Shown piece by piece: positions 1 to 8,561 of a stretch of 64,000 nt of DNA. The DNA is from JAACFF01 sp963701435 (GTDB taxonomy: Bacteria > Chloroflexota > Anaerolineae > Promineifilales > Promineifilaceae): positions 147,493 to 211,492 of the forward strand of contig CAVPAL010000022.1 of NCBI GenBank assembly GCA_963701435.1, read 5' to 3'. The stretch's first letter is position 1, and each line of letters opens with the position of its first letter. A program made the translations under genes and the position numbers. Under the pieces are notes generated by a model. That model ran no database searches. It had not been told where the DNA came from and saw only the letters and a list, made by a program, of their open reading frames with translations.

Positions 1-1593
1 CACGCCCAGGGAGTGCGCACAGCGCTTAATTTGCACCCTGCTGAAGGCGTCTGGCCGCATGAAGAAATGTACCCTGCAATGGCCAGGCGGCTGGGACTAG
101 ATCCATCCAGTCAAAAACCAATCCCATTTGACATTGCCAATCCAGATTTTACACGCGCCTATTTTGAACTGCTGCATCACCCCCAAGAAGAAATGGGCAT
201 CGATTTCTGGTGGATCGATTGGCAGCAAGGGGAACTGAGCGCTCTGCCGGGTTTAGACCCGTTGTTCTGGTTGAACCATCTTCATTTTTATGATTTGGGG
301 CGAAACGGCCGTAAACGGCCGTTTATCTTCTCGCGCTGGGGTGGTTTGGGCAATCATCGTTATCCCATTGGTTTTTCGGGCGACACACGCGCCACCTGGC
401 AATCGCTTGCGTTTCAACCCGAATTTACCGCGACCGCCGCCAACGTCGGTTACAGTTGGTGGAGCCACGACATTGGCGGGCATATGGATGGCAAACCAGA
501 CGCGGAGTTATTTGTGCGTTGGGTGCAATATGGCGTTTTCAGCCCCATTTTGCGCCTGCACAGCACCAAAAACCCGTTTAACGACCGGCATCCCTGGGGC
601 TATGGCGGCGATGCATTTGAAATTGTGCGCGATGTGATGCAGTTGCGGCACGCTCTAATTCCGTATCTATACACACAGGCGTGGCGCAACAGCCGCGAAC
701 ATCTGCCGCCCATTCGTCCGATGTACCACGACTACCCAACTCAAGAAGACGCCTATCACTGCCCGCAGCAATACACATTTGGGGCCGAATTGTTGGCGGC
801 GCCGTTCACCTCAGCGGCCGACCCGGATACCCGCCTGAGCCGGCAGGCAGTCTGGCTGCCTGAAGGGGAGTGGTATGATTTCTTCAGCGGCAGGTTTATG
901 GGAGCCGGCTGGCGCGTTGTTTACGGCCGTTTAGAAGACATACCTGTGTTTGCCCCGGCCGGCGCCATTATGCCACTGGCGCTCAAACAAGGTTGGGGCG
1001 GTATTGAAAACCCTGTGGAACTAGAACTGCATATCTTTGCAGGCGCCGACCACACGTTCACCCTTTACGAGGATGATGGCGACACTATGGCGTACGCCGC
1101 CGGCGCCTTTGCTCTGACAACATTCAGCCAAACCTGGACCAATAATAAAATGGATATCCGCATTGCGCCGCTTGAGCGAGATAACACGTTGGTCCCGGAC
1201 GTTCGCCAATACACTTTGTACATTATTGGGGTTCAACAACCGCAGCAAGTTACAGCTTATTCAGCCGGGCAGACGCTTTCTATCAAAACGTCCTATGATT
1301 CAGAAAGAGAACGCCTGATAATTGAACTGCCTGCACTCAAAACAGAACAGGAAACGGCCGTAACGCTCATCCATGAAGCTGGTCTCCTTTCACACCGCGA
1401 CCGCCGAAAGCAAACAGTGACCCAAATGCTGCATCAATTCAGTCTGGCTTCGAATACAAAGGCAGCCATATTCAAACGGCTGCCTGACCTGCTAATACAG
1501 CCTGAACGACTGCACTATTTTGCCGGGAAACTCACCTCATCCCAAATTTTAGCCTTGCAAGAGGGGTTAGGTAATTCCCAGAAAATTTTTTGA
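1..1593 (+). CDS. GH31 family alpha-glycosidase, 5' end cut by window
   Basis: This is the C-terminal part of a glycoside hydrolase family 31 enzyme, a retaining alpha-glucosidase or alpha-xylosidase type; the exact substrate cannot be read here. The frame is open to base 1, so the N-terminal beta-sandwich and the start of the TIM barrel lie outside. Visible hallmarks are the nucleophile strand with WWIDWQQG, the acid/base region FSGDTRATW, the SWWSHDIGG segment, and downstream beta-domains with LYEDDGD, as in DUF5110-type GH31 proteins. About 100 helical residues follow that are not part of the usual fold. The last codons and the TGA lie inside a dispersed hairpin repeat (from 1567), so the original C-terminus may have been altered by its insertion. 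Confidence 0.9.
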   Translation, partial: HAQGVRTALNLHPAEGVWPHEEMYPAMARRLGLDPSSQKPIPFDIANPDFTRAYFELLHHPQEEMGIDFWWIDWQQGELSALPGLDPLFWLNHLHFYDLGRNGRKRPFIFSRWGGLGNHRYPIGFSGDTRATWQSLAFQPEFTATAANVGYSWWSHDIGGHMDGKPDAELFVRWVQYGVFSPILRLHSTKNPFNDRHPWGYGGDAFEIVRDVMQLRHALIPYLYTQAWRNSREHLPPIRPMYHDYPTQEDAYHCPQQYTFGAELLAAPFTSAADPDTRLSRQAVWLPEGEWYDFFSGRFMGAGWRVVYGRLEDIPVFAPAGAIMPLALKQGWGGIENPVELELHIFAGADHTFTLYEDDGDTMAYAAGAFALTTFSQTWTNNKMDIRIAPLERDNTLVPDVRQYTLYIIGVQQPQQVTAYSAGQTLSIKTSYDSERERLIIELPALKTEQETAVTLIHEAGLLSHRDRRKQTVTQMLHQFSLASNTKAAIFKRLPDLLIQPERLHYFAGKLTSSQILALQEGLGNSQKIF

Positions 1594-1682
1594 ATGCCTG
1601 CGAAACGAAATCTGGGAATTCCTCAAGGAAACCGCGAATTTGCGTGATGTTTATTTCAAAAGACTTTTCGCGGTTTACCTAA
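1567..1682. repeat. TTAGGTAA-bounded double-hairpin intergenic repeat, copy 1
   Basis: A 116-bp element starts TTAGGTAATTCCCAG and ends GCGGTTTACCTAA, with short terminal inverted repeats. Inside are two consecutive stems, TCCCAG/CTGGGA and then GGAAACCGCGAA/TTCGCGGTTTACC. A nearly full-length inverted copy lies at about 19070-19184, and a copy with the same ends but a different first stem lies at 38877-38994. It fills the gap between two convergent genes, so it may act as a bidirectional terminator. That role is inference. Confidence 0.8.
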
Positions 1683-1683
1683 A

Positions 1684-2766
1684 TTAAGAAATAGGCTGCT
1701 CCGCCCAGGGATCAATGTTCAATATTTTGCAATACAGGTAGCGCGCAATCACAATCGCCGAACCCATCAAAGGCACAACAATTAAAGCCATCAATATGCC
1801 GGACAGCGCCAGCGCCCCAATCACGCCAATAAAAACCAGCGCCGGATGCAGCCGCAGTGTTTGCCCCATGACCCGTGGTCGTAACCAGATGTTTTCAACC
1901 ATCTGAATAATGCCAAATATTCCCAGCACCAGGATTGCAAACCAAAAATTTGGGATTGGCAAAAAGGTTGATCCGGTGAAAAAGGCCACAATGCCGGCAA
2001 TCACCATCACAATCGCCGGCCCAACTGACAGCACCACGTCAAAAATCCCGGCCAGCAATCCGAACAACCAGGCGCCCTGCAAACCGACTGCGGCTGTCCC
2101 AAAACCTGTCAAGACGCCAATCAATATCATCAGGCGCAGTTGGCCTTGCAGATACAATTGCCAAACGGAGCGGATCTGGCGATACAAACGACGAACATCA
2201 TCTTCATAATCAACAGGCACAATGCCAAACATCCAGTCTCGCAGACGGGGCCAATCTTGCAACAAATAGTAAGTCGTCACGACCACAATCAATATCCAGG
2301 CCACATTGGTTGTAGTTGCCCGCACAAAGTCCAAAATCGCATCCGCCTGCGGCATCGAAAATGACAACGCCGGAAAGATGGCCTCTAAATCCTCCAATGA
2401 AATCGAAAAACCCAGAAACGAAACCGGGGCTACCAGACCTTTTTCTACCTGCACGATAACTGCCTGGAGCTGCTCGCTGTAACGGTCAAGTTGGGCCGGT
2501 AAAATTGGAATAATTAAAATCCCCAGCAAAACCAACACAGCCAGCGCAACGAGATAAACCAGCACCACCACCCAATGGCGGCTTAACCGGGCTCGCTTGT
2601 TGACAAATTGAACCGCCGGATTCAATACAAGGGCCAGCAATGCTGAAACTGCAAGTGGGCCAAGCAATGGGTTCAAGCTGAATAACAGCCAGATAACGAT
2701 TATTAGAACCAGAGCCAGCACAAAATAACGCGTTATTGCACTCCAACTTTTGCTCATTGCCATCAT
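1684..2766 (-). CDS. AI-2E family transporter (UPF0118 permease)
   Basis: A 360-residue polytopic inner-membrane protein of the AI-2E transporter family (PF01594), with about seven or eight hydrophobic segments spread over its length. The family was named for AI-2 export, but many members are Na+/H+ antiporters or have no known substrate, so no ligand is assigned. Length and full-span hydrophobicity match the family. Three ATG codons occur at the start (2766, 2763, 2757) and none has a strong ribosome binding site. Its stop lies 2 bp beyond the terminal TTAGGT of the repeat separating it from the convergent GH31 gene. Confidence 0.85.
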   Translation of the reverse strand: MMAMSKSWSAITRYFVLALVLIIVIWLLFSLNPLLGPLAVSALLALVLNPAVQFVNKRARLSRHWVVVLVYLVALAVLVLLGILIIPILPAQLDRYSEQLQAVIVQVEKGLVAPVSFLGFSISLEDLEAIFPALSFSMPQADAILDFVRATTTNVAWILIVVVTTYYLLQDWPRLRDWMFGIVPVDYEDDVRRLYRQIRSVWQLYLQGQLRLMILIGVLTGFGTAAVGLQGAWLFGLLAGIFDVVLSVGPAIVMVIAGIVAFFTGSTFLPIPNFWFAILVLGIFGIIQMVENIWLRPRVMGQTLRLHPALVFIGVIGALALSGILMALIVVPLMGSAIVIARYLYCKILNIDPWAEQPIS

Positions 2767-2999
2767 TGTACCGTTAATTTCCCTTTTTCACATAATTTTT
2801 AAATGAAACCTCAACCGCTGCCTGAACGATTGGCCAGCCGCCTCACCTGGAAAGCGCCTATGATATTGTTCTGACAAAATTCAGCTAAAAATTTTTTTTG
2901 TGATAGAGTAACGGCCGTTTAAAAAAAAGCGGGTAAGGGCCAGGTCTTTGTTCACTTGAATCTTCCCGCTTCAAGTTATTGTCAGGCGGAGACGTTTAC

Positions 3000-3617
3000 T
3001 TGCTCGGCTATTTTTTACAAGGGCTTGTGCTGGGGGTGACAGCGGCGGCCCAGCCCGGCCCATTTCAAGCTTATTTATTATCACAAACCATAAAAAACGG
3101 TTGGCGGCGGACTCTGCCGGCTGCATTTGCGCCTTTGATAAGCGACGGCCCCATCATTTTACTAGTTTTACTGATCCTCACCCAAACTCCGCAATGGTTT
3201 TTATATGCCCTCCAGATAGCAGGGGGGCTTTTCCTGCTGTATCTTGCCTACGGAGCTTATAAAGCGTTTCAAATGAGGGCGGCGTCAATTTCGCCGCCGC
3301 CCGATGCAGCTCAACAAAGTTTGTTAAAAGGGGCGTTGATGAATGCCCTCAGTCCAAATCCGTACATTTTTTGGGCCACAATAGCCGGCCCGATTTTCAT
3401 CGAAGGGTGGCGGCAGGCGCCCCGTTACGGCGTCAGTTTTGTCGTCGGCTTTTACATGACGTTGATTGGCGGATTTATGGCTTTTATCGGCCTGTTTGCC
3501 CTGACGCGCCGCTTGGATCCCAGCGTCAGCCGCGCCCTCAGTTTGGTTTCTGCGATCTTGTTGTTATTATTTGGTCTATATCAACTATGGCAAGGACTTT
3601 CTGCAATCCTAATATGA
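3000..3617 (+). CDS. LysE/RhtB family exporter
   Basis: A membrane protein of the LysE/RhtB amino-acid exporter superfamily, about 205 residues with five or six transmembrane helices. The N-terminal helix carries GVTAAAQPGP, the typical GxxxxxxPGP signature, and a later segment has the family motif ALSPNPYIFW (N-P in mid-protein). The substrate is unknown. I chose the TTG at 3000 because GGCGGAG sits about 9 nt upstream and family members normally start just before this helix; an upstream TTG at 2979 would add seven unsupported residues. The stop overlaps an ATG (ATGA, 3614-3617) of a decayed methyltransferase gene, suggesting the two were once translationally coupled. Confidence 0.85.
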   Translation: MLGYFLQGLVLGVTAAAQPGPFQAYLLSQTIKNGWRRTLPAAFAPLISDGPIILLVLLILTQTPQWFLYALQIAGGLFLLYLAYGAYKAFQMRAASISPPPDAAQQSLLKGALMNALSPNPYIFWATIAGPIFIEGWRQAPRYGVSFVVGFYMTLIGGFMAFIGLFALTRRLDPSVSRALSLVSAILLLLFGLYQLWQGLSAILI

Positions 3618-3780
3618 AACAGAAATCAACTGAACGTTTTTCTGACCGCGTCGATAATTATGTAAAGTATCGTCCCGGATATCCTGACCAGGTTATCACG
3701 CAATTTGTTCGAGTCGTTCCAGGATAATGGGCAAGTAACAATTCAGTATCAAACCCAGATGTATTACGGCCGTTTGGAGG
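3614..3780 (+). pseudogene. Class I SAM methyltransferase relic with internal deletion
   Basis: The ATG at 3614 opens about 35 residues resembling the N-terminus of class I SAM-dependent methyltransferases: ERFSDRVDNYVKYRPGYP, the usual pre-motif I segment. It stops at 3727. From about 3717, in another frame, the sequence encodes FQDNGQVTIQYQTQMYYGRL, which is how this methyltransferase family ends. Both ends therefore survive while about 200 central residues, including the SAM-binding motif, are gone. It cannot encode an active enzyme. Confidence 0.75.
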
Positions 3781-3786
3781 AAAATT

Positions 3787-4425
3787 ATGCAAGCGCCAAC
3801 CACGTCAATTGAATTAAGAACACGCCAGGTCGGGCCATGGGGAATGAATACCTATGCGCTTGTCTGCCCGCAAACAAAACAAAGCGTTTTAATCGACCCA
3901 GGTGATGATCCGGAAACCTTAAGCGCCATGCTCGCCGGCAGCACGCCAATTGCCATCCTGCTCACGCATACCCACATCGATCATGTTGGCGCCTTGTCAG
4001 AAATGCGCCGGCGCCTCCAGGTTCCGGTGGCGGTAAATCCGGGACCGCACGCCGGCGGATTGGAACTAAACGCTGAGATTGCGCTCAATGATGGCGACGC
4101 TTTCCAGGTTGGCGATTACTCGCTGCGCATCTATTTTGCGCCCGGTCACATCGACGACCAGGTATGTCTGGCAATTGAAGGGGATAATCGCGTTATTGTT
4201 GGAGATACAATTTTTAAAGGCGGGCCTGGGAAAACCTGGTCATCTGCCGGTTTCCAAACAACTTTAGAAACGTTACGCAGCGTGGTGCTGGCCTGGCCAG
4301 ACGAAACAATTTGTTATCCGGGTCACGGTCCAGCTTTTCGATTGGGAGATCAACGGCAGGCCATTGAAGCATTTCTCAATAAGGATCATGCCGGTTTTTA
4401 TGGGGATGCAACCTGGGAGATGTAG
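3787..4425 (+). CDS. MBL-fold metallo-hydrolase (glyoxalase II-like)
   Basis: A 212-residue metallo-beta-lactamase-fold hydrolase with the zinc-binding motif THTHIDHVGAL near residue 60, the downstream metal ligands in APGHID and VGDTIF, and a C-terminal CYPGHG histidine. This set is typical of glyoxalase II-like proteins, which hydrolyse thioesters such as S-lactoylglutathione or persulfide-type substrates. The true substrate is not determined by the sequence. The start follows a good GGAGG ribosome binding site, which lies inside the tail of the preceding methyltransferase relic. No fusion or truncation is visible. Confidence 0.88.
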   Translation: MQAPTTSIELRTRQVGPWGMNTYALVCPQTKQSVLIDPGDDPETLSAMLAGSTPIAILLTHTHIDHVGALSEMRRRLQVPVAVNPGPHAGGLELNAEIALNDGDAFQVGDYSLRIYFAPGHIDDQVCLAIEGDNRVIVGDTIFKGGPGKTWSSAGFQTTLETLRSVVLAWPDETICYPGHGPAFRLGDQRQAIEAFLNKDHAGFYGDATWEM

Positions 4426-4430
4426 AGCTA

Positions 4431-4459
4431 AGGAAACCGCGATTTTTTGCGGTTTGCCT
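4431..4459 (+). terminator. Short hairpin from the GGAAACCGC repeat family
   Basis: AGGAAACCGC, a T-rich loop, then GCGGTTTGCCT form a 10-bp stem just 3' of the MBL hydrolase. It matches only the second hairpin of the TTAGGTAA repeat family. A transcription terminator role is likely from position; there is no long T-run after the stem. Confidence 0.55.
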
Positions 4460-4511
4460 GATCCCAAAACAAAAATAGCAGCACAATAGGAGGGGCAATT
4501 GTGCTGCCATC

Positions 4512-4621
4512 TTGACGCCCTCGGATTCCCAACCCTTGTGGCGCTTTTCAGCCAGCGAAAAAACAACCATTTTGGGCCAAGAGTAGGGTCGGTTCGCCTT
4601 CCCTGCCTTGGAGGGCGTCAA
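4512..4621. repeat. 110-bp segment bounded by an 11-bp perfect inverted repeat
   Basis: TTGACGCCCTC at 4512-4522 is exactly inverted at 4611-4621. Just upstream, GCAGCACAAT/ATTGTGCTGC forms another 10-bp stem. No coding sequence is supported in 4460-4655, so this gap holds only these palindromes. It may be a small non-autonomous element or a structured 3' region. Confidence 0.5.
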
Positions 4622-4655
4622 CCCCTAAAATAAGTTTTATCCAGGTATTTGTCCA

Positions 4656-5060
4656 TTAATTCTGCGTGAAATTTGTATTGGCGCCGGTAACCATATCAAA
4701 ACGAGTCCCAAAAAGACGGACAGCAAGCCAGGCAATCGTCATTGTGGGAATGAGCTGCGTAAAGGGTAAAAGGGCCTCAAATGCAAATACGCCTCGCAAT
4801 GCTTTTAATCCCAAACGATCCAGGATGACCCAAGAAATCGGCGCGGCAAGGATATCAAGAGCAAAATCCAGCAAGTCGATAAACAGGACGACGGGGAACG
4901 GCGTGTAGAACAATGTTTCACTGAAGCCAGCCCCGGGCGGAATTTGTATACGCCTCATCTGGCGGACCCCAAAAATTAAAAAGATCAACGCCACAAAAAA
5001 GCAAATCACCATTGCGCCCGCAACATATAAGCCAAATAAACGTAAGCTTTCTAAATCCAT
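4656..5060 (-). CDS. Small hypothetical membrane protein
   Basis: A 134-residue hydrophobic protein I do not recognise. There is a clear N-terminal helix (LYVAGAMVICFFVALIFLIFG) followed by a basic RQMRR stretch, a central amphipathic region rich in Leu/Asp, and a hydrophobic C-terminal segment. I chose the ATG at 5060 because AAAGGA lies directly upstream; the longer TTG form would start six codons earlier. It lies upstream, in the same direction, of nothing obviously related, and is separated from DUF456 by two repeats. Confidence 0.6.
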   Translation of the reverse strand: MDLESLRLFGLYVAGAMVICFFVALIFLIFGVRQMRRIQIPPGAGFSETLFYTPFPVVLFIDLLDFALDILAAPISWVILDRLGLKALRGVFAFEALLPFTQLIPTMTIAWLAVRLFGTRFDMVTGANTNFTQN

Positions 5061-5092
5061 AGTATCCTTTAAACTCAATCAATAAACGCAGG

Positions 5093-5213
5093 GTTCGTTC
5101 GCAAATAAGTTTGTAGTAACGACTTTAGTCGTCTGCGACCTCCGGGTCGCCCACCGCTAAAGCGGTTACTACAAACCAAATGTCAGAAGTTAATAACGAA
5201 CGAAATGCCGGTT
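5093..5213. repeat. GTAGTAAC-type dispersed repeat, copy 1
   Basis: A palindromic element of about 115 bp with outer arms TTTGTAGTAAC / GTTACTACAAA and inner stems ACGACTTTAGTCGT, GCGACC..GGGTCGC and CCGCTAAAGCGG. Read on the minus strand it aligns along its whole length with 33069-33180, including the flank CGTTCGTTATTAACTT. It is a mobile or amplified intergenic structure with no coding content. Confidence 0.75.
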
Positions 5214-5218
5214 CGTCG

Positions 5219-5273
5219 CCGCAAAAGATTTCTAACTCGTCTTATTTTCAAGAATTTTCTGCGGTTTACCTAA
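5219..5273. repeat. 3' half of the TTAGGTAA repeat, overlapping a stop codon
   Basis: From CCGCAAAAGATTTCTAA to GCGGTTTACCTAA this matches the second half of the 38877-38994 element almost base for base. Its terminal TTACCTAA, read on the minus strand, supplies the TAG stop of the DUF456 gene (5270-5272). Confidence 0.7.
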
Positions 5274-5767
5274 GCGGTCAATACCCGGACGATGAATACG
5301 ACAACCATAAAAATTGCGCCGCCTAATTGAACGGCCGTTGCCACACCCCAGCCCGCCACACCGCCTAAACTGGCGCGAAAAGCAAGCTTCAGATCGCGCA
5401 CCTTAATAAATTCGCCCACCAAAATACCAAGCGCATATCCAATAATTGTGCCTATCAACGGTAGAATAAATGTGCCCACGATCCCGCCCACGATACCGAG
5501 GAACATAGCGCGTTTGGAAGCGCCAATTTTTTGCGCTCCCATTATCGGCAGCCAGAAATCGGCCGTGCCGACAACCAGGGATACCAGGGTAAAAATGACA
5601 ATATAACTAACCGGAATCGTGGCAAAATCAGTCGCCCAGGCATAGATTAACGTGGTCAACCAGATCAAAAGTATACCTGGGATTATTGGCACAACGATGC
5701 CAACTACCCCAACAAGCATAAAAGCCACGGCCAGACCAAAACCCAACGCCTGAATAAATTGAACCAC
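5270..5767 (-). CDS. DUF456 domain membrane protein
   Basis: A 165-residue DUF456 family protein (PF04306), function unknown. It has the family's glycine-rich membrane layout: an N-terminal helix with GVVGIVVPIIPGILLIW, a mid-protein region with two glycine-rich loops (GIVGGIVGTFILPLIGTIIG) and a final long hydrophobic helix. I place the start at the GTG at 5767 because AGGAGAGG lies 5-6 nt upstream; a TTG further up would sit 5' of that ribosome binding site. The stop codon is provided by the end of a dispersed repeat, so the original C-terminus may have been a little different. Confidence 0.82.
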   Translation of the reverse strand: MVQFIQALGFGLAVAFMLVGVVGIVVPIIPGILLIWLTTLIYAWATDFATIPVSYIVIFTLVSLVVGTADFWLPIMGAQKIGASKRAMFLGIVGGIVGTFILPLIGTIIGYALGILVGEFIKVRDLKLAFRASLGGVAGWGVATAVQLGGAIFMVVVFIVRVLTA

Positions 5768-5901
5768 CGACCTCTCCTGTATCAATTTAAAATTCCACCC
5801 ACCGCCTTTTTTGATTGGCAGGCAGAAAGATTAAAATCAACTTTCAATATTCCATTTGCTTTACGTATTATGGGAGAGAATCGTTTTCTTGTCTAACGGA
5901 A

Positions 5902-7143
5902 TTATAACATTCGGTATGCACGCAAAAACCGGCTGAACACGTCACGCAAATAAGGCCGATACCCAATTAAAGGCTGCATAGAAGTGCCGATCAATTCGGC
6001 GTCACTCATCCGATTAACCCGCTGCCAGCTAAATTTACTCGGCAGTTGATCAAACCAGCTTGCAAAGTGAGGGAACCAGTTCAATATCACATGCAGACAA
6101 CGCGCTGCCGGCACAGCCTGCCTAAACAGTCGCGCGTCAAATTGTGGCCCCAATTCCGCTTTCAACGCCAGCAAATAGGTATCGATAATCGTTTCTTCCG
6201 AAATAGGAGAATTACGCCGCACGTGCACATACATGGTGCCATTGCGAGCATAAAGCAAGTCAAACTGTTCTTGAAAGTTGATCAAATCACATAAACCAGG
6301 CCCAATTGTGGCCTTACGCCAATCTAAGAGGCGGCGTTCATCAAACAGAGTAACCTGCCAATGATAGGTATGCGGACTGCCATGCAGCAGCGTATCGGGC
6401 AAATTTAGCAAAGGCTCAAGCATGGGCACGGGATCATCAATCAGGTCAGCAGCAGCAGAAAGATGGCTTTCACCCAGCACGCCAGGCCAGCCGCCAAGAT
6501 CGCGCATAACCACCAGCCCATTGGCTGCTTCTAACAACCGCGGCGCAAGTCTGCCTGCATTTTTAAGGGCATGGCTCGAAATAACCGCCGCAGGGCCTTC
6601 TTCAAAATAGAGTTTATGTTCACGCCTTAAATCTTCAAGTGAATATTGTTTTTCATGACGCGCCACAAAGTGAGCCAGCCAGGGATACGCTTCTTGCAGC
6701 GTTTTCTGGTTCCAAAAAGTGGCGTGCATATTCGCCAGGTCATGGATGACGTCTTCAACATCAACCGCAACCCAATCATCGCGACGGATATGGTTTGGCA
6801 CATCGTCGATAATGATCCAGCCGACATCATCCACAATTTCCACGTACCAGCAGCGCGGCGCCACAAAAGGGAGCCGGTCGGCTATATCACGGTAAAAATA
6901 GGCTTCTCTAGGGGTAGTCCGTTTGCCGATTAGAGAAATTGGGTCAGAATGATTGGCGAGGCTGAGCACATAGCGCGTAACGCGGCGTGAGTAAGTGCTG
7001 ACAGAAGCGTTATAGCGCAGGGGTTGGGCAGTTACGGCCGTTACCACCACATCTTCCAACCCCGCATGACTCGACAACAATGCTGTCCAGGCAATGGGAT
7101 CACGCTTTTGCAATTGGTTGATATCAACCTGAGGCTCGTTCAT
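5902..7143 (-). CDS. Aminoglycoside/choline-kinase-like protein, degenerate catalytic loop
   Basis: A 413-residue protein with the two-lobe layout of the APH / choline-kinase-like (CHK) superfamily. The N-lobe has IGKRTTPREAYFYRDIADRL, matching the usual Lys/Glu helix pattern, then the hinge strand GWIIIDDV, and the C-lobe has LLHGSPHTYHW followed by LLDWRKATIGPGLCDL. In active members the loop reads HGDxHxxN; here Asp is Ser and Asn is His, while the metal-binding Asp of LLDW remains. It may be a pseudokinase or bind a ligand without phosphotransfer. The family assignment is fairly secure; the activity is not. It diverges from trpB. Confidence 0.7.
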   Translation of the reverse strand: MNEPQVDINQLQKRDPIAWTALLSSHAGLEDVVVTAVTAQPLRYNASVSTYSRRVTRYVLSLANHSDPISLIGKRTTPREAYFYRDIADRLPFVAPRCWYVEIVDDVGWIIIDDVPNHIRRDDWVAVDVEDVIHDLANMHATFWNQKTLQEAYPWLAHFVARHEKQYSLEDLRREHKLYFEEGPAAVISSHALKNAGRLAPRLLEAANGLVVMRDLGGWPGVLGESHLSAAADLIDDPVPMLEPLLNLPDTLLHGSPHTYHWQVTLFDERRLLDWRKATIGPGLCDLINFQEQFDLLYARNGTMYVHVRRNSPISEETIIDTYLLALKAELGPQFDARLFRQAVPAARCLHVILNWFPHFASWFDQLPSKFSWQRVNRMSDAELIGTSMQPLIGYRPYLRDVFSRFLRAYRML

Positions 7144-7249
7144 TCCGAAACATTGTAAGAGGTTCCCGAAACGATTGCAAGGCGCACTGCGTCATTTAAG
7201 CCGGATATTGCAAACATTTTCATTTTCTCCGCAAACCGTCAAAACTTGT

Positions 7250-7255
7250 TATAAT
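7250..7255 (+). promoter_or_regulatory. Candidate extended -10 promoter of trpB
   Basis: TGTTATAAT at 7247-7255 gives an extended -10 box (TGnTATAAT) about 70 bp upstream of the trpB start, in the divergent region with the kinase-like gene. No good -35 is visible at 17 bp, which fits an extended -10 promoter. Confidence 0.4.
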
Positions 7256-7323
7256 GCCACAATCATTGAGGCGCCAGGTACATACTGCCACGGGTGTCTT
7301 GTTTTGAAGGATTAGAGCAACCC

Positions 7324-8534
7324 ATGTCACAAACAACTCTCTCGGTCCCTGACCAGCATGGCAAATTCGGCCCTTATGGCGGCCAATTTGTGCCCGAAAC
7401 CCTCATGCCGGCTTTGGAGGAGTTAATTGACGCGTATGACAACTGCGAAAAACGATCCTCCATTTCAGGCAGAATTCGAACATTTACTGACGCACTTATG
7501 TGGGACGGCCGTCGCCCATCACATACGCCAAACGTCTCAGTAAAAAATTGGGCGGCGCACAAATTTACCTCAAGCGCGAAGACCTCAACCATACCGGCGC
7601 ACACAAAATCAACAACGCACTGGGACAGGCATTGCTGGCGCAGCGCATGGGCAAAACCCGCATCGTCGCCGAAACCGGCGCCGGCCAGCACGGCGTCGGC
7701 ACGGCCACTGCGTGTGCGCTGTTAGGACTGGAATGCATCGTCTACATGGGCGAAGTCGATATTGCCCGCCAGCAGCCGAATGTGTATCGCATGAAGCTGC
7801 TGGGCGCGGAAGTGCGTCCGGTCACCAGCGGCAGCCGCACGCTCAAAGATGCCATCAACGAAGCGATTCGCGACTGGGTCACCAATGTCGAAAATACACA
7901 TTACTTGCTCGGTTCTGTTCTCGGCCCGCATCCCTACCCGATGATGGTGCGCGATTTCCAAAGCGTGATCGGCATCGAAGCGCGGGCTCAGATTTTGGAT
8001 GCCGCCGGCCGATTGCCGGACACGATCATTGCCTGTGTCGGCGGTGGCAGCAACGCGATGGGCATTTTCCACGCCTTTCGTGATGATGAAAAGGTTGATT
8101 TAATTGGCGTTGAAGCTGGTGGCGAAGGCATCGAGAGCGGCAAACACGCCGCCCGTTTTGCCGATTTGAACATTGCACGCATGGGCGTCCTGCACGGCAC
8201 CAAAAGCTTCGTCATGCAAACGCCCGACGGCCAGATCATGGAAACGCACAGCATCAGCGCCGGGCTGGATTATCCCAGCGTCGGCCCGGAACATGCGCTG
8301 CTGCGCGATCAGGAACGCGCCTTTTACACCTACGCGACCGATGAAGAAGCCTTGACTGCCTTCCAGATACTTTCACAAACGGAAGGCATCATTCCGGCAC
8401 TGGAATCGGCCCATGCCGTGGCCGAAGTGATTAAACGCGCGCCCAACATGCGCCCTGATCAGATTATTCTGGTCAATCTCAGCGGGCGCGGCGATAAAGA
8501 TTTGGATACGGTAATTCGGACGCTTGCGCTTTAG
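7324..8534 (+). CDS. trpB: Tryptophan synthase beta chain, two frameshifts
   Basis: TrpB joins indole and serine to give tryptophan in a PLP-dependent reaction, normally as an alpha2beta2 complex. Landmarks are KFGPYGGQFVPETL at the N-terminus, the PLP lysine in HTGAHKINN, the catalytic Glu in ETGAGQHG, and the phosphate-binding GGGSNAMG. The corrected length is about 402 residues, normal for TrpB. Two single-base insertions interrupt it: an extra A near 7441 (GACAACTGCG) and an extra T near 7497 (CACTTATG). Both flanking frames encode conserved TrpB sequence (NDPPFQAEFEHLL between them). No trpA or other trp gene is near, so it is an orphan locus. The stop TAG lies in a TTAGGT repeat end. 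Confidence 0.93.
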
Positions 8535-8561
8535 GTCATTGGCAAATTCTTTATTACCTAA
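8531..8561. repeat. Minimal TTAGGT...ACCTAA repeat between convergent genes
   Basis: A 31-bp version of the element keeps only the ends TTAGGT and ACCTAA. The left end contains the trpB stop TAG (8532-8534) and the right end, on the minus strand, contains the stop TAG of the nuclease gene (8558-8560). It is the whole space between the two genes. Confidence 0.6.

Noticed and set aside
7430..7500. Programmed ribosomal frameshifting in trpB, tyrS and others
   Set aside because: No slippery heptamer or downstream structure is shared, several shifts occur in single genes, and the affected families do not use frameshifting.
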